Positions 44,865 to 54,701 of a stretch of 64,000 nt of DNA are shown one piece after another (position 1 is the first letter of the stretch; each line of letters starts with the position of its first letter). This stretch comes from Nodularia sp. LEGE 06071 (GTDB lineage: Bacteria; Cyanobacteriota; Cyanobacteriia; Cyanobacteriales; Nostocaceae): the NCBI RefSeq assembly GCF_015207755.1, contig NZ_JADEWH010000012.1, positions 1 through 64,000 of the forward strand, in the 5' to 3' direction. The position numbers and the translations under genes are program-made. The notes beneath the pieces were generated by a model, which worked only from the letters and a program-made list of their open reading frames with translations, did not search any database and was not told where the DNA came from.

Positions 44865-45789
44865 ATCCCTCCTTACCCTCTTTAATTTCTACATCTGGTA
44901 GTTGATTAAATAACTTTTCTTTAAATTTTACGTAGCTAAAATTTTCTGCATCGTACCACCAATCATATTTTTGCTTAATTCCCTCAGCTTCTTGGCGGGT
45001 TGATGCTGTGAGAGAACGATTATTATTAGGATGGAAATCTTGAATTACCACTCTATCAGCAACAGCTAATTTACTAATAAATGCAGGTTCATCAGTGGAT
45101 AGAGTAGGGAGTAAGGGAGTAATTGTGATAGATATTTTGGGAACAAACCCTTTAAAAGAGTCAATACTTTGCTTCAGTTTAATGATGGCATTTAATCGGG
45201 CTTTAACGCTAGGCGATCGCGGTTCAAAATCCCGCCTCACTGATTCGCTCCCCGTCGGAATACTCATATTAATTCGCAAGCGCTGAAATCGTTGTAAATA
45301 ATCAATATCTCTAGTAATAATGGGACTGCGAGTTTGAATTACTAACGTTGGTGTAGGATAACCATCATCCCTCACATCTAGCATTACCTCCAACAATCTG
45401 CGAGTCAATTGATGTCGAGATTCCAGAGGTTGATAAGGATCTGTCACACTACTCATGTAAATTCTGGGAGGAGTTTGAGGATGTTGCTTATACCATTTTT
45501 GTAATTCTTTAGTTAAAACTTCCGCAGCATTTTCTTTGAAAATTACCCATTTACCCCAATCTTGACGCATCTGAGTATTCGGACTAAATGCAGCCGCATA
45601 ACAATAACTACAACCATACTGACAACCCCGGTAAGGATTCAGAGTAAAATCATAATCACCAATAAAACCGCTAGCTTTTGTTAGTAACGACTTAGCATTT
45701 TGTCCATAAACCTTAGTGTCTCCAAATTTTTCTCTAACTAATTTAGTCGGCTGTACGTCGCAATAACCTTCATATTTTGCTTTCGCCAT
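44851..45789 (-). CDS. Radical SAM protein (SPL/Rv2578c-like)
   Basis: A 312-residue radical SAM enzyme. The cluster motif CxxxCxxC is present as RGCQYGCSYCYAAAFSP near residue 55-70. Further typical elements are VTDPYQPLESRHQLTRRLLE, TRSPIITRDID and SIPTGSESVRRDFEPRSPSV, which place it in the subgroup related to spore photoproduct lyase and Rv2578c proteins. The reaction is unknown; DNA or RNA repair has been suggested for relatives. It is directly coupled with the downstream methyltransferase. Confidence 0.85.
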   Translation of the reverse strand: MAKAKYEGYCDVQPTKLVREKFGDTKVYGQNAKSLLTKASGFIGDYDFTLNPYRGCQYGCSYCYAAAFSPNTQMRQDWGKWVIFKENAAEVLTKELQKWYKQHPQTPPRIYMSSVTDPYQPLESRHQLTRRLLEVMLDVRDDGYPTPTLVIQTRSPIITRDIDYLQRFQRLRINMSIPTGSESVRRDFEPRSPSVKARLNAIIKLKQSIDSFKGFVPKISITITPLLPTLSTDEPAFISKLAVADRVVIQDFHPNNNRSLTASTRQEAEGIKQKYDWWYDAENFSYVKFKEKLFNQLPDVEIKEGKEGFGYE

Positions 45790-45976
45790 TTTTAATATTG
45801 AGTATTTAATAAGGGTGCGTTAGCCTAATGCTACACACCCTACTTTATATAATGCCCATTTTTAATTGCTGAATCAGGTATGAGATACCAAAATTACCTT
45901 TCTTTTTCTTTGCGCCTAATGCACTTCGTGCTGCGCTGGTGTGTGGAACAAACTCATATTCTCACTCAGCAACGCC

Positions 45977-46303
45977 CTAATGCTGCTGTTCTAACCAAGC
46001 TACCAAATCAGCAACTTCGGAAAAATCAAATAATGCTTCGCCTAAATCTTCTAAATCATCAGCAGATAAATTTCTCACCTGTGTCATTAATGAATCATTA
46101 ACATCACCAAATCGTTTTTTAATCTGACGATTAATCATTTTGAATGCTTCTTTTTGAACGATATCTTGATAAATTACAGATTCTTTCATAATATCCTCCC
46201 GTAAAAATTGATGAACCAAATCCTTTTCAAACCGCAAACCTGCAAGAACTTCTACACAACCTGCAACACAATACATTATTTTTAGTGATTTAAACCACTT
46301 CAC
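45977..46303 (-). pseudogene. C-terminal fragment of an Rpn/DUF2887-DUF4351-type protein
   Basis: A 108-residue ORF whose residues ~14-100 (EVLAGLRFEKDLVHQFLRED, MKESVIYQDIVQKEAFKMI, and the C-terminal MTQVRNLSADDLEDLGEALF) match the C-terminal part of a family normally ~280-300 residues long. The N-terminal nuclease region is missing and the first ~10 residues look unrelated. I judge it a truncated gene; it could still be expressed. The region 45790-45976 has only palindromic repeat sequence. Confidence 0.65.
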
Positions 46304-46330
46304 AAATCACTTGTCCTCACCCATGACATA

Positions 46331-46368
46331 AAAAAAACAGCCACCTCCATCAGGAAGCAGCTATTTTT
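46331..46368 (-). terminator. Rho-independent terminator of groESL
   Basis: On the minus strand AGCTGCTTCC pairs with GGAGGTGGCT around a TGAT loop and is followed by GTTTTTTT. It lies ~23 bases after the groEL stop codon. Confidence 0.85.
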
Positions 46369-46390
46369 CAATTTATGTGACTATGGAGTC

Positions 46391-48040
<1,650 letters not shown>

Positions 48041-48064
48041 TCAGGGAGTAAGTCAATTTGATTT

Positions 48065-48143
48065 GGAATTGGGCGTTGGGCATTGGGCATTGGGCGTTGG
48101 GCGTTTTTCTTCCCCACTCCCTACTCCCTACTCCCTACTCCCC
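48065..48143. repeat. STRR repeats between groES and groEL
   Basis: Two heptamer arrays: GGGCATT/GGGCGTT units at ~48070-48103 and CTACTCC units at ~48113-48143. They fill the 116-bp spacer between groES and groEL. The arrays are typical for Nostocales; here they sit within a transcribed operon. Confidence 0.8.
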
Positions 48144-48144
48144 A

Positions 48145-48456
48145 TTACATGACGACTGCTAAGATGTCTTTTTCAGAAAGCAGTACGTATTCTTCTGTGC
48201 CGAGCTTGATGTCAGTGCCAGCGTACTTGGAGTACAACACTTTATCGCCGGTTTTGATGTCTAATTCTTGACGGGTACCGTCATCGTTACGCTTGCCAGG
48301 GCCAAGAGCGACTACTTCGCCTACTTGGGGTTTTTCCTGGGCATTATCGGGTAAAAACAGTCCACCTGCGGTCTTTTCTTCGGGGGCGCTTACTTTTACG
48401 AAAACGCGATCGCCTAGAGGTTTAACTGTGGAAACGCTTAAAGTTACAGCTGCCAT
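48145..48456 (-). CDS. groES: Co-chaperonin GroES
   Basis: The 103-residue lid of the GroEL cage. Landmarks: [12 protein letters not shown], the mobile loop [32 protein letters not shown] and the C-terminal [10 protein letters not shown]. It lies first in the groESL operon, 28 bases downstream of the CIRCE element. Confidence 0.98.
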   Translation of the reverse strand: MAAVTLSVSTVKPLGDRVFVKVSAPEEKTAGGLFLPDNAQEKPQVGEVVALGPGKRNDDGTRQELDIKTGDKVLYSKYAGTDIKLGTEEYVLLSEKDILAVVM

Positions 48457-48483
48457 AAATATTTATTTTCTTTTCTCTTAGAG

Positions 48484-48510
48484 TTAGCACTCTCAACTCC
48501 TGAGTGCTAA
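48484..48510. promoter_or_regulatory. CIRCE operator of groESL
   Basis: TTAGCACTC, nine bases, GAGTGCTAA: the perfect CIRCE inverted repeat, known as the binding site of the HrcA repressor. It lies just before groES and implies heat-shock control of both genes. Confidence 0.95.
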
Positions 48511-48712
48511 TCTACCTAAAAGCAGCATAGGATGGCAATGATTAGTTGAGTACGGGTTACCGCACTAGGCGATCGCCTAATTACTTAAGTATTAATACTC
48601 AAATATTCTGATCTGTCGGGTTTTGCTCGGTAAGTTACGAATATTTTTATATAGCTAAATTTATTTGCAAAGCAGGGAAATTGTTATAGAACTGTAATCA
48701 GGGTGCCGCTCG

Positions 48713-49216
48713 ATGAGTAACATTACAGTGATCCAGTGCCGCAGTCAAATCCCCAAAATCACTCAGTCTCTGGAAGATAAAGCCTTAAGTAATTGTGTAG
48801 AAACTTTAGGACTGGCAAAAATTCAGCGACACATTTTTATCTGTGCTGACGAGACAGTTGCTAACTTCTGTGCAAAACAAGTTAGTCTGGAATCTTGGGA
48901 ATACTTCAAAAAAACGGCTAATTCAAGATTTAAAACTTGACCAGCCCCCAGAAAGTATCCCATTTGCATCGTTAGGACTAAAGCCAATTGCTTGCGAGTT
49001 TGTTGTTCTAGACCGATAATGGTGTTCTACCCAGATGGTGCATGGTATTGCCCAGCAAAACCAGAAGTTATTGAGCCAATCATCCCAGAACACTTGATAG
49101 GCATCATGGTGGTGGAGGAATATGCATTTTTAACCCATCTTTTGCCGCAAATTCCCCTACTTGCTTGTAAACCTTTGATCAAGGCTGAACATCCGCAGGA
49201 TATGGTAAAGCAGTAA
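48713..49216 (+). pseudogene. Broken (2Fe-2S) ferredoxin-domain gene
   Basis: A gene for a thioredoxin-fold 2Fe-2S protein appears in three pieces. The first frame reads HIFICADETVANFCAKQVSL and SWEYFKK, then breaks at the A-run at ~48910. The next frame reads RLIQDLKLDQPPESIPFASL. A further shift at ~48984 gives NCLRVCCSRPIMVFYPDGAWY, EVIEPIIPEHLIG and VVEEYAFLTH. The cluster-type cysteines (FICAD..., CLRVC) are still present. At least two frameshifts make this a pseudogene; a sequencing error should be ruled out. Confidence 0.75.
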
Positions 49217-49561
49217 GCATCTGAAAGCGCGGGTTGTTTTGAAGTTAGGGTCATCTTGAGCCAATACGTACCTCGTGAATCGGAAGGATGATGATTTAAT
49301 CAGTGTTTTTTCACCCGCCCCTTTCAAAGCGATATATAATAGCGCATTATAAATACTACTGCTCTACGTATCCTTACCGGAAGTTTGCCTATGAGCCGGA
49401 AGTCTTATAGAAAGTGGTCACCACTTTTGAGACTTCTAGAAAGCAAAAGCAAGTTAAGTAGGAAAAAGGACAACATCTCAATGATCCACCATAAAGGATA
49501 ACCATTCAAGACCTTGATGGACCGAAGCGCGACAAGTGCCACTGCTATGAAAGAGCCCAGC

Positions 49562-50194
49562 ATGAAAGATCACAAAAGACTGCTATTAATTGATGACGAC
49601 CCTAACCTCATCTTGCTGGTGAAGGATTACCTGGAATTCAGAGGCTATGAAGTCAACACTGCCGAAAATGGACGAGAAGCTCTGGAAATTCTTGAACAAG
49701 ATATTCCAGATATGATCATCTGTGACGTAATGATGCCGGAAATGGACGGATACACTTTTGTAGAACAAGTCCGACAAAATGAACGCACCGGCTGGATTCC
49801 CGTACTTTTCCTTTCAGCAAAAGGACAAAGTGCAGACCGAGTTAAAGGTCTGAATAAAGGGGCTGACGTATATATGGTCAAGCCCTTTGAACCAGAAGAA
49901 CTCGTAGCACAAGTAGAATCTTCACTCAAGCAAACTACCCGTTGGAAAGAACACCAAGCCAAAGGAGGAGAAAACGGTTCCCGCATTCAGGTTCCCTTTG
50001 ATGTCCAGTTAACCCCAACCGAACTGAAAGTAGTACAGTTTGTCGCTAGGGGTCTAGCTAACAGGGAAATTGCTGAAGAATTAAACGTTAGTCAGCGTAC
50101 AGTTGAAAGCCATGTGTCCAATATGTTGGGTAAAACCAACCTCCACAACCGCACCGAATTAGCGCGTTGGGCGATTGAAAATCAAATGGCTTAA
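49562..50194 (+). CDS. rre1: NarL-type response regulator, Rre1/Ycf29-like
   Basis: A ~210-residue regulator. The receiver domain has KRLLLIDDDPNLILLVKDYL, the phospho-Asp in IICDVMMPEMDGY, the Thr/Ser in LFLSAKGQ and the Lys in MVKPFEPEE. The C-terminal LuxR-type HTH reads LTPTELKVVQFVARGLANRE and ISxxTVESHVSNML-like (VSQRTVESHVSNMLGKTNLH). This is the highly conserved cyanobacterial Rre1 (Ycf29) type, linked with the kinase Hik2 and with control of heat-shock and stress genes such as groESL. The frame is open from 49514; the ATG at 49562 (MKDHKRLLL) is the more conserved start. No kinase lies alongside it. Confidence 0.85.
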   Translation: MKDHKRLLLIDDDPNLILLVKDYLEFRGYEVNTAENGREALEILEQDIPDMIICDVMMPEMDGYTFVEQVRQNERTGWIPVLFLSAKGQSADRVKGLNKGADVYMVKPFEPEELVAQVESSLKQTTRWKEHQAKGGENGSRIQVPFDVQLTPTELKVVQFVARGLANREIAEELNVSQRTVESHVSNMLGKTNLHNRTELARWAIENQMA

Positions 50195-50453
50195 ACTCTC
50201 AGCTTATTTCTGAAGTTCAGAGTTTTGAGTTAAAACACAGTAGCCCAAAACTCAAGCTGGTTATGGCATTTTGACTTCAGGTTGAAAGCTAATAGATTAT
50301 GAATTGTGAAGCTAAATTTGGATTTTTTTAATTCAAACTTCATAATTCATAATTCATCATACAGTCCTCAACTGCGATGTTCCAACCCGGATATCACCTA
50401 AAATTATCACTACATCACCCCACGTAAATCTCCCCTCTGGGCAACTGCAAATA

Positions 50454-50670
50454 ACCGTAGGGTGGGTTAGCGATAGCGTAACCCACCAAGAACCTATTCA
50501 AACTCTGTAAAGAATCGTAGGTTAGCGATAGCGTAACCCACCAAGAACCTATTCAAACTCTGTAAAGAATCGTAGGTTAGCGACAGCATAACCCACCAAG
50601 AACCTATTCAAATTCTGTAAAGAATCGTAGGTTAGCGACAGCATAACCCACCAAGAACCTATTCAAATTC
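50454..50670. repeat. 55-bp tandem array of REP palindromes
   Basis: The block GTTAGCGATAGCGTAACCCA followed by CCAAGAACCTATTCAAACTC repeats with an exact 55-bp period; GTTAG starts at 50466, 50521, 50576 and 50631. Copies 1-2 have GCGATAGCG, copies 3-4 have GCGACAGCA, so duplication occurred in steps. Each unit has a GGTTA...TAACC palindrome and a copy of the RAYT gene's last codons and stop (TTTGAATAG on the minus strand). Confidence 0.9.
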
Positions 50671-51210
50671 AAGATCATGAGGTATGTTAGATATCTCATA
50701 CCCTCCCCAACTCTCTTCATAAATACCCTGGGAAACAAATCGGTGAAAACTAGAAAACTGCCATTGGTTTGGATCTGCACATAATCCATGTTTGACAGGA
50801 TTATAATGTATGTAATCGCAATGAGACGCAAAGTCTATTTCATCCCTTATTTCATGTTCCCAGAACCGACGCTGCCAGAGATTACTTTCTTTTTGTTTTT
50901 GACGTGAAACTGAAATTTTACTATCAAGCCCTAGCTTTTTTCCGCAGTGTTTGGTGACAAATGTTTTAATTAGCCGCCATCTTGTCGAATAATCGCTGTC
51001 TTCTTGTGGTAAAGTCCATATACAATGTAGATGATCTGGTAATAAAACCATAGCATCAATAGAAAATGGATATTTTTCACGCACATGATTAATAGCTAAC
51101 CGCAAGGTGGTTCTAGCAATTTCGCTGCATAGCCATTTTTCGCGTTTATAAGTAACTTGTGTGAAAAAATAAGTTCCTCCTGCAACAGTATATCTTCTGT
51201 AGTCAGGCAT
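50659..51210 (-). CDS. REP-associated tyrosine transposase (RAYT)
   Basis: A 183-residue Y1/HUH transposase of the IS200-like RAYT class. HUH is PDHLHCIW (His60, His62), and the catalytic Tyr lies in CDYIHYNPVKHGL (~133). Other landmarks are YRRYTVAGGTYFFTQVTYKR at the start and NLWQRRFWEHEIRD. RAYTs are single-copy domesticated transposases that nick and spread REP palindromes. Here palindromes of one type flank the gene on both sides: the 55-bp array at its 3' end and one at 51252-51278 upstream. Confidence 0.9.
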   Translation of the reverse strand: MPDYRRYTVAGGTYFFTQVTYKREKWLCSEIARTTLRLAINHVREKYPFSIDAMVLLPDHLHCIWTLPQEDSDYSTRWRLIKTFVTKHCGKKLGLDSKISVSRQKQKESNLWQRRFWEHEIRDEIDFASHCDYIHYNPVKHGLCADPNQWQFSSFHRFVSQGIYEESWGGYEISNIPHDLEFE

Positions 51211-51251
51211 AAGTTTTAAGTATTATTTTTCAAAATCATAACATGGTTAAT

Positions 51252-51278
51252 GGTGGGTTACGCTGTCGCTAACCCACC
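51252..51278. repeat. REP palindrome upstream of RAYT
   Basis: GGTGGGTTA and TAACCCACC are perfect arms around CGCTGTCGC. It matches the core of the 55-bp array downstream of the RAYT gene. A longer, looser pair of arms lies at ~51419-51487 (GGTGGGTTAG ... CGTAACCCACC). The rest of 51211-51503 has no gene. Confidence 0.85.
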
Positions 51279-51503
51279 CTACTGGACTGGCAAGGCTAAA
51301 ATGTTGCAATAGATTTTTGAAAAAATTGAGATAAATCAATGTTTTCAGCTTTTCCCTAATGCACTATTTTAAGCTTGCCACGCCACTACGTTGTTTGTGG
51401 TCTTGTATTCATGTAGTAGGGTGGGTTAGGCACGTGAAGATGATTAATTTTCAGTGTAAGCAATATATTTATGCCGTAACCCACCATTAATTATTAATTA
51501 TGT

Positions 51504-52895
51504 CTAAAATTCGGCACTTTGGGGTGTGCGGGGGAAGGGTATGACATCGCGGATATTCGCCATACCTGTCATAAATTGCACGAGTCTTTCAAAACCTAAG
51601 CCGAAACCAGCATGGGGAACAGTACCATAACGGCGTAAATCCATATACCACCATAAGTCTTCTGGTTGCATTCCTTGGGCTAAAATACGGCGTTCTAAAA
51701 CTTCTAGGCGTTCTTCTCTTTGGGAACCGCCAATAATTTCGCCTATTTTAGGTGCAAGAATATCCATTGCGCGGACGGTTTTTTCATCATCGTTGACACG
51801 CATATAAAAGGCTTTGATTTGGGCGGGATAATCTGTGACAATTACGGGTTTTTTAAACAGTTGTTCGGCTAGATAGCGTTCATGTTCTGATTGTAAATCT
51901 AAGCCCCAATTGACTGGATATTCAAACTTGACATCGGCTTTTTCTAATAATTTGACTGCTTCTGTATAAGTTAAGCGCTCAAATTGATTATTAATAATAT
52001 TATCGGCTGTTTCTAAGACGGTTTTATCAATGCGTTGGTTGAAAAATTCCATGTCTTCTGGGCATTTTTCTAAGACATATTTAAACACGTATTTCAGAAA
52101 TGCTTCGGCTAAATCCATGTTCCCATCTAGGTCACAAAATGCCATTTCTGGCTCGACCATCCAAAATTCGGCGAGGTGGCGGGAGGTGTTAGAATTTTCT
52201 GCACGGAAGGTGGGGGCGAAGGTGTAGACGTTAGAAAAGGCCATGGCCATGACTTCGGCTTCTAACTGTCCGCTAACTGTTAAGTATGTGGGTTTACCAA
52301 AAAAGTCTTGGGTGTAATCTACTGCTTGATTTTCTGTGCGGGGAATATTTTTTAAATCCAAGCTGGTAACGCTGAATAGTTCTCCTGCGCCTTCGCAGTC
52401 GTTAGCTGTAATTACAGGTGTATGTACCCATAAAAAGCCTCTTTCTTGGAAAAATTCGTGAATGGCCGCAGAACAGGCGTTTCTGACGCGGAAAACTGCA
52501 CCAAAAGAATTAGTGCGCGATCGCAAATGTCCAATTGTGCGTAAAAATTCAAAGGAGTGGCGTTTCTTTTGCAGAGGATAAGTTTCGGGATCAGCCTCTC
52601 CGTAGACTTTCACGGCTTCGGCTTTTAGTTCAATGCGCTGTCCCTTACCTTGAGAAGCTACCAGTACCCCACTGACTTCTACAGCCGCACCTGTATTTAG
52701 TTTTTTGATGATTTCTTCGTAGTCTGGCAAATCCTGATTAATCACGGCTTGCAAATTAGCTAGTGATGAGCCGTCGTTGACTTCGATAAAAGCAAATCCT
52801 TTTAACTCGCGTTTCGTTCTTACCCAGCCTTGAATAACGAGAGAATCATCAGGTTCACCACTCCGCAATACTTCGGCAATTCGGCGATTCGACAT
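51504..52895 (-). CDS. asnS: Asparagine--tRNA ligase
   Basis: A ~463-residue class IIb synthetase that charges tRNA-Asn. The N-terminal OB-fold has [20 protein letters not shown]. Motif 2 is [20 protein letters not shown], and motif 3 is [20 protein letters not shown]. The Asn-specific [13 protein letters not shown] is visible. I take the ATG at 52895 ([13 protein letters not shown]) rather than the one at 52919, since the family starts there. It is a single gene, with REP-related sequence following. Confidence 0.97.
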   Translation of the reverse strand: MSNRRIAEVLRSGEPDDSLVIQGWVRTKRELKGFAFIEVNDGSSLANLQAVINQDLPDYEEIIKKLNTGAAVEVSGVLVASQGKGQRIELKAEAVKVYGEADPETYPLQKKRHSFEFLRTIGHLRSRTNSFGAVFRVRNACSAAIHEFFQERGFLWVHTPVITANDCEGAGELFSVTSLDLKNIPRTENQAVDYTQDFFGKPTYLTVSGQLEAEVMAMAFSNVYTFAPTFRAENSNTSRHLAEFWMVEPEMAFCDLDGNMDLAEAFLKYVFKYVLEKCPEDMEFFNQRIDKTVLETADNIINNQFERLTYTEAVKLLEKADVKFEYPVNWGLDLQSEHERYLAEQLFKKPVIVTDYPAQIKAFYMRVNDDEKTVRAMDILAPKIGEIIGGSQREERLEVLERRILAQGMQPEDLWWYMDLRRYGTVPHAGFGLGFERLVQFMTGMANIRDVIPFPRTPQSAEF

Positions 52896-52979
52896 ATTAT
52901 ATAAATGGTATTTTGTCAAGTTAGATAAGACAGATATTAAATAATATTAACATTTAACTTAATCCTGCCAAGATTGGGA

Positions 52980-53348
52980 TTAGCCAGCACAGGATTTTAA
53001 TATCCAGCCTATGATAACGCCCATACCACCAAAGCGGACGGCTTGCCAGAAAGGTTTTTTCAGACTCCGCCAAGAAAATAACTGGCTTTCTAAGTTAATT
53101 TCTAGGGCTTCTAAATTCTGTTTAATCTGTTGTAATTCCGCTTTGATTTGTGGTGTCTGGTGTTTATTTTGTTGTAATTCGTGGCGTTGCTGTTGCCATT
53201 GTGCCTTTTTTTCGCGATCGCTCTGCACTTGATTGTAACGTTCCTTTAAACTGAACAGTGCTGCTTCCACATCTTGCAGTTCTTGTTCAAAATCCGGTTC
53301 CTGACTTTCCCCTGACGGTTGTGATTGTTTAGGCGGCTTCATTTTCAA
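52980..53348 (-). CDS. Coiled-coil protein with C-terminal membrane segment
   Basis: A 122-residue protein that I cannot name. Residues ~18-90 are a Gln/Glu/Lys-rich coiled coil (EQELQDVEAALFSLKERYNQ, then QQQRHELQQNKHQTPQIKAE), and residues ~100-120 form a hydrophobic tail (AVRFGGMGVIIGWILKSC). The layout suggests a tail-anchored coiled-coil protein. It is transcribed toward asnS and divergent from the next small gene. Conserved in cyanobacteria by general appearance, not proven here. Confidence 0.6.
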   Translation of the reverse strand: MKMKPPKQSQPSGESQEPDFEQELQDVEAALFSLKERYNQVQSDREKKAQWQQQRHELQQNKHQTPQIKAELQQIKQNLEALEINLESQLFSWRSLKKPFWQAVRFGGMGVIIGWILKSCAG

Positions 53349-53462
53349 GTAGTAAACTATGATTAAATGCTAGTCAATACTCAAAATTTTAACCTTGATT
53401 TAGCTCTTCCTTGTACAGACGCGATTTATCGCTTCTCCATCCAGCACTTAGCACTGATAATT

Positions 53463-53744
53463 ATGTCTCAACCTACCCAGCTGCCTAAAACCAGTCAACT
53501 GAATGAAGTTAGCACTCTAGAACTAGCCCAAGCCCTGATGGAAAGGCTAAGTATCTCACCTAACGATTGGCATCGCCTCAAGTCTAACCGCAATTCTCGC
53601 GCTAGTGAACAAGCCGCCGCAGCTGTTTTGTATCTCGTCCAAAATCAGCCACAAGAAGCCATAGTTAGATTAGAACAAGCGGTTGGTTGGTTAGATAAAT
53701 CAATTTCCGCGCCTCCCTGTGAGAGTCATGGGAATAAGGGATGA
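53463..53744 (+). CDS. Small conserved cyanobacterial protein
   Basis: A 93-residue helical protein: VSTLELAQALMERLSISPND, then WHRLKSNRNSRASEQAAAAV and NQPQEAIVRLEQAVGWLDKS. This is a pattern of cyanobacterial proteins of unknown function with a predicted TPR-like helical hairpin. The ATG at 53463 is preferred over 53367, because the upstream 32 codons read like promoter or repeat sequence (GACGCGATTTATCGC). It is divergent from the coiled-coil gene. Confidence 0.65.
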   Translation: MSQPTQLPKTSQLNEVSTLELAQALMERLSISPNDWHRLKSNRNSRASEQAAAAVLYLVQNQPQEAIVRLEQAVGWLDKSISAPPCESHGNKG

Positions 53745-53776
53745 AGGAAGTAACCTACCATAAAATTAAGCATAAT

Positions 53777-53802
53777 GGTGGGTTAGCGCAGCGTAACCCA
53801 CC
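53777..53802. repeat. REP palindrome, additional copy
   Basis: GGTGGGTTA and TAACCCACC arms with GCGCAGCG in the middle, 33 bases after the preceding small gene. It is the same family as the RAYT-associated repeats 2.5 kb upstream. It lies between two convergent genes and may end transcription. Confidence 0.85.
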
Positions 53803-53828
53803 CTACAATTTTTTGGTATTTCCAGTCT

Positions 53829-54278
53829 TTAGCGTCGCAAGGACAAACGGGGGCGATTTGCCATTTCTTTACACAGCCTTAATTCTGTACCTTTACGATT
53901 CCACTCTACTTGATCGAAAATTTGGTGCAGAAGACATAAACCACGACCATTTTCTGACTCATCGGGTGGTAAATAATCTGTTGGTTCTTCATCGTTAGTA
54001 GATGCGGGAATAAAACCTTGTCCTTGGTCTGATATTACCCACCAATACTGATTATCTATTAAGGAAAACCGGACTACAACTGTTTTACTAGGATCAAGAT
54101 TATTACCGTGTTTGGCGGCATTTACTAAGGCTTCTTGGAGTCCTAGCCTGAGTTCTGCTTGTAGTTTGGCGGGGATTTCCGCCAACAGTAAATCTAAAAT
54201 TGGGCATAGATAAAGAGTTGAGGCGAAACTAATCGTACCCCAATTACGTCCTACTGGACGGAGGGAAATGGTAATCAC
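53829..54278 (-). CDS. RsbW-like serine kinase / anti-sigma factor (HATPase)
   Basis: A 149-residue GHKL ATPase of the RsbW/SpoIIAB type. The N box is EALVNAAKHGNNLDP, the G1 box WVISDQGQGFIP, and the G2 box ENGRGLCLLHQIFDQVEW. Such proteins phosphorylate anti-sigma antagonists or bind sigma factors in partner-switching pathways. No antagonist or phosphatase gene is adjacent, so its partners are elsewhere. It ends ~26 bases from a REP palindrome. Confidence 0.88.
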   Translation of the reverse strand: MITISLRPVGRNWGTISFASTLYLCPILDLLLAEIPAKLQAELRLGLQEALVNAAKHGNNLDPSKTVVVRFSLIDNQYWWVISDQGQGFIPASTNDEEPTDYLPPDESENGRGLCLLHQIFDQVEWNRKGTELRLCKEMANRPRLSLRR

Positions 54279-54701
54279 TAGAGAAACCCCGTAGCTTTCA
54301 GTTAGCTAGACATCAGTTTGCTATTACAGGCACCCTGATACAAATTGAGGTGGTCATGCTGCCTTCAAACTTGCGTCTTGAGATACTAAATTTTGAAAAT
54401 GCTAGGGAGCATTAACTCTATTTATCAGATGAGATTGCTGATACATAAAACGGCTATAAAAGAACTGCTAATGCAGTTAGCAACTAAAGGCGCTGTAAAT
54501 TTTGGGCAAGAGTCAGAGGATGCTCTTGGGATGGCCGATTTTTGCTTTAGACAATCTTATTCATGTTGTTTAGAGTTGATGCAACTTTAATTTTTGTCAC
54601 AAAATCGTTTTTATTTTGACGTTAATTCAATTTTAGCATTCTTAGTATGCACTAGACTAGGAATTTTCAATTTGAGTTTTTGTCAAAGACTGATTACTCC
54701 T
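54279..54701. other. Intergenic region without a supported gene
   Basis: About 420 AT-rich bases. An ORF of 65 codons at 54393 has no ribosome-binding site or recognisable motif, and I do not call it. Nothing else is evident. Confidence 0.5.

Noticed and set aside
50454-50670. Regular repeats that could suggest a CRISPR array
   Set aside because: The units are directly tandem with 55-bp period and no unique spacers, contain a REP palindrome, and no cas genes are present.
54393-54590. 65-codon ORF on the plus strand
   Set aside because: No ribosome-binding site, no motif, biased toward hydrophobic and Cys residues; likely chance.
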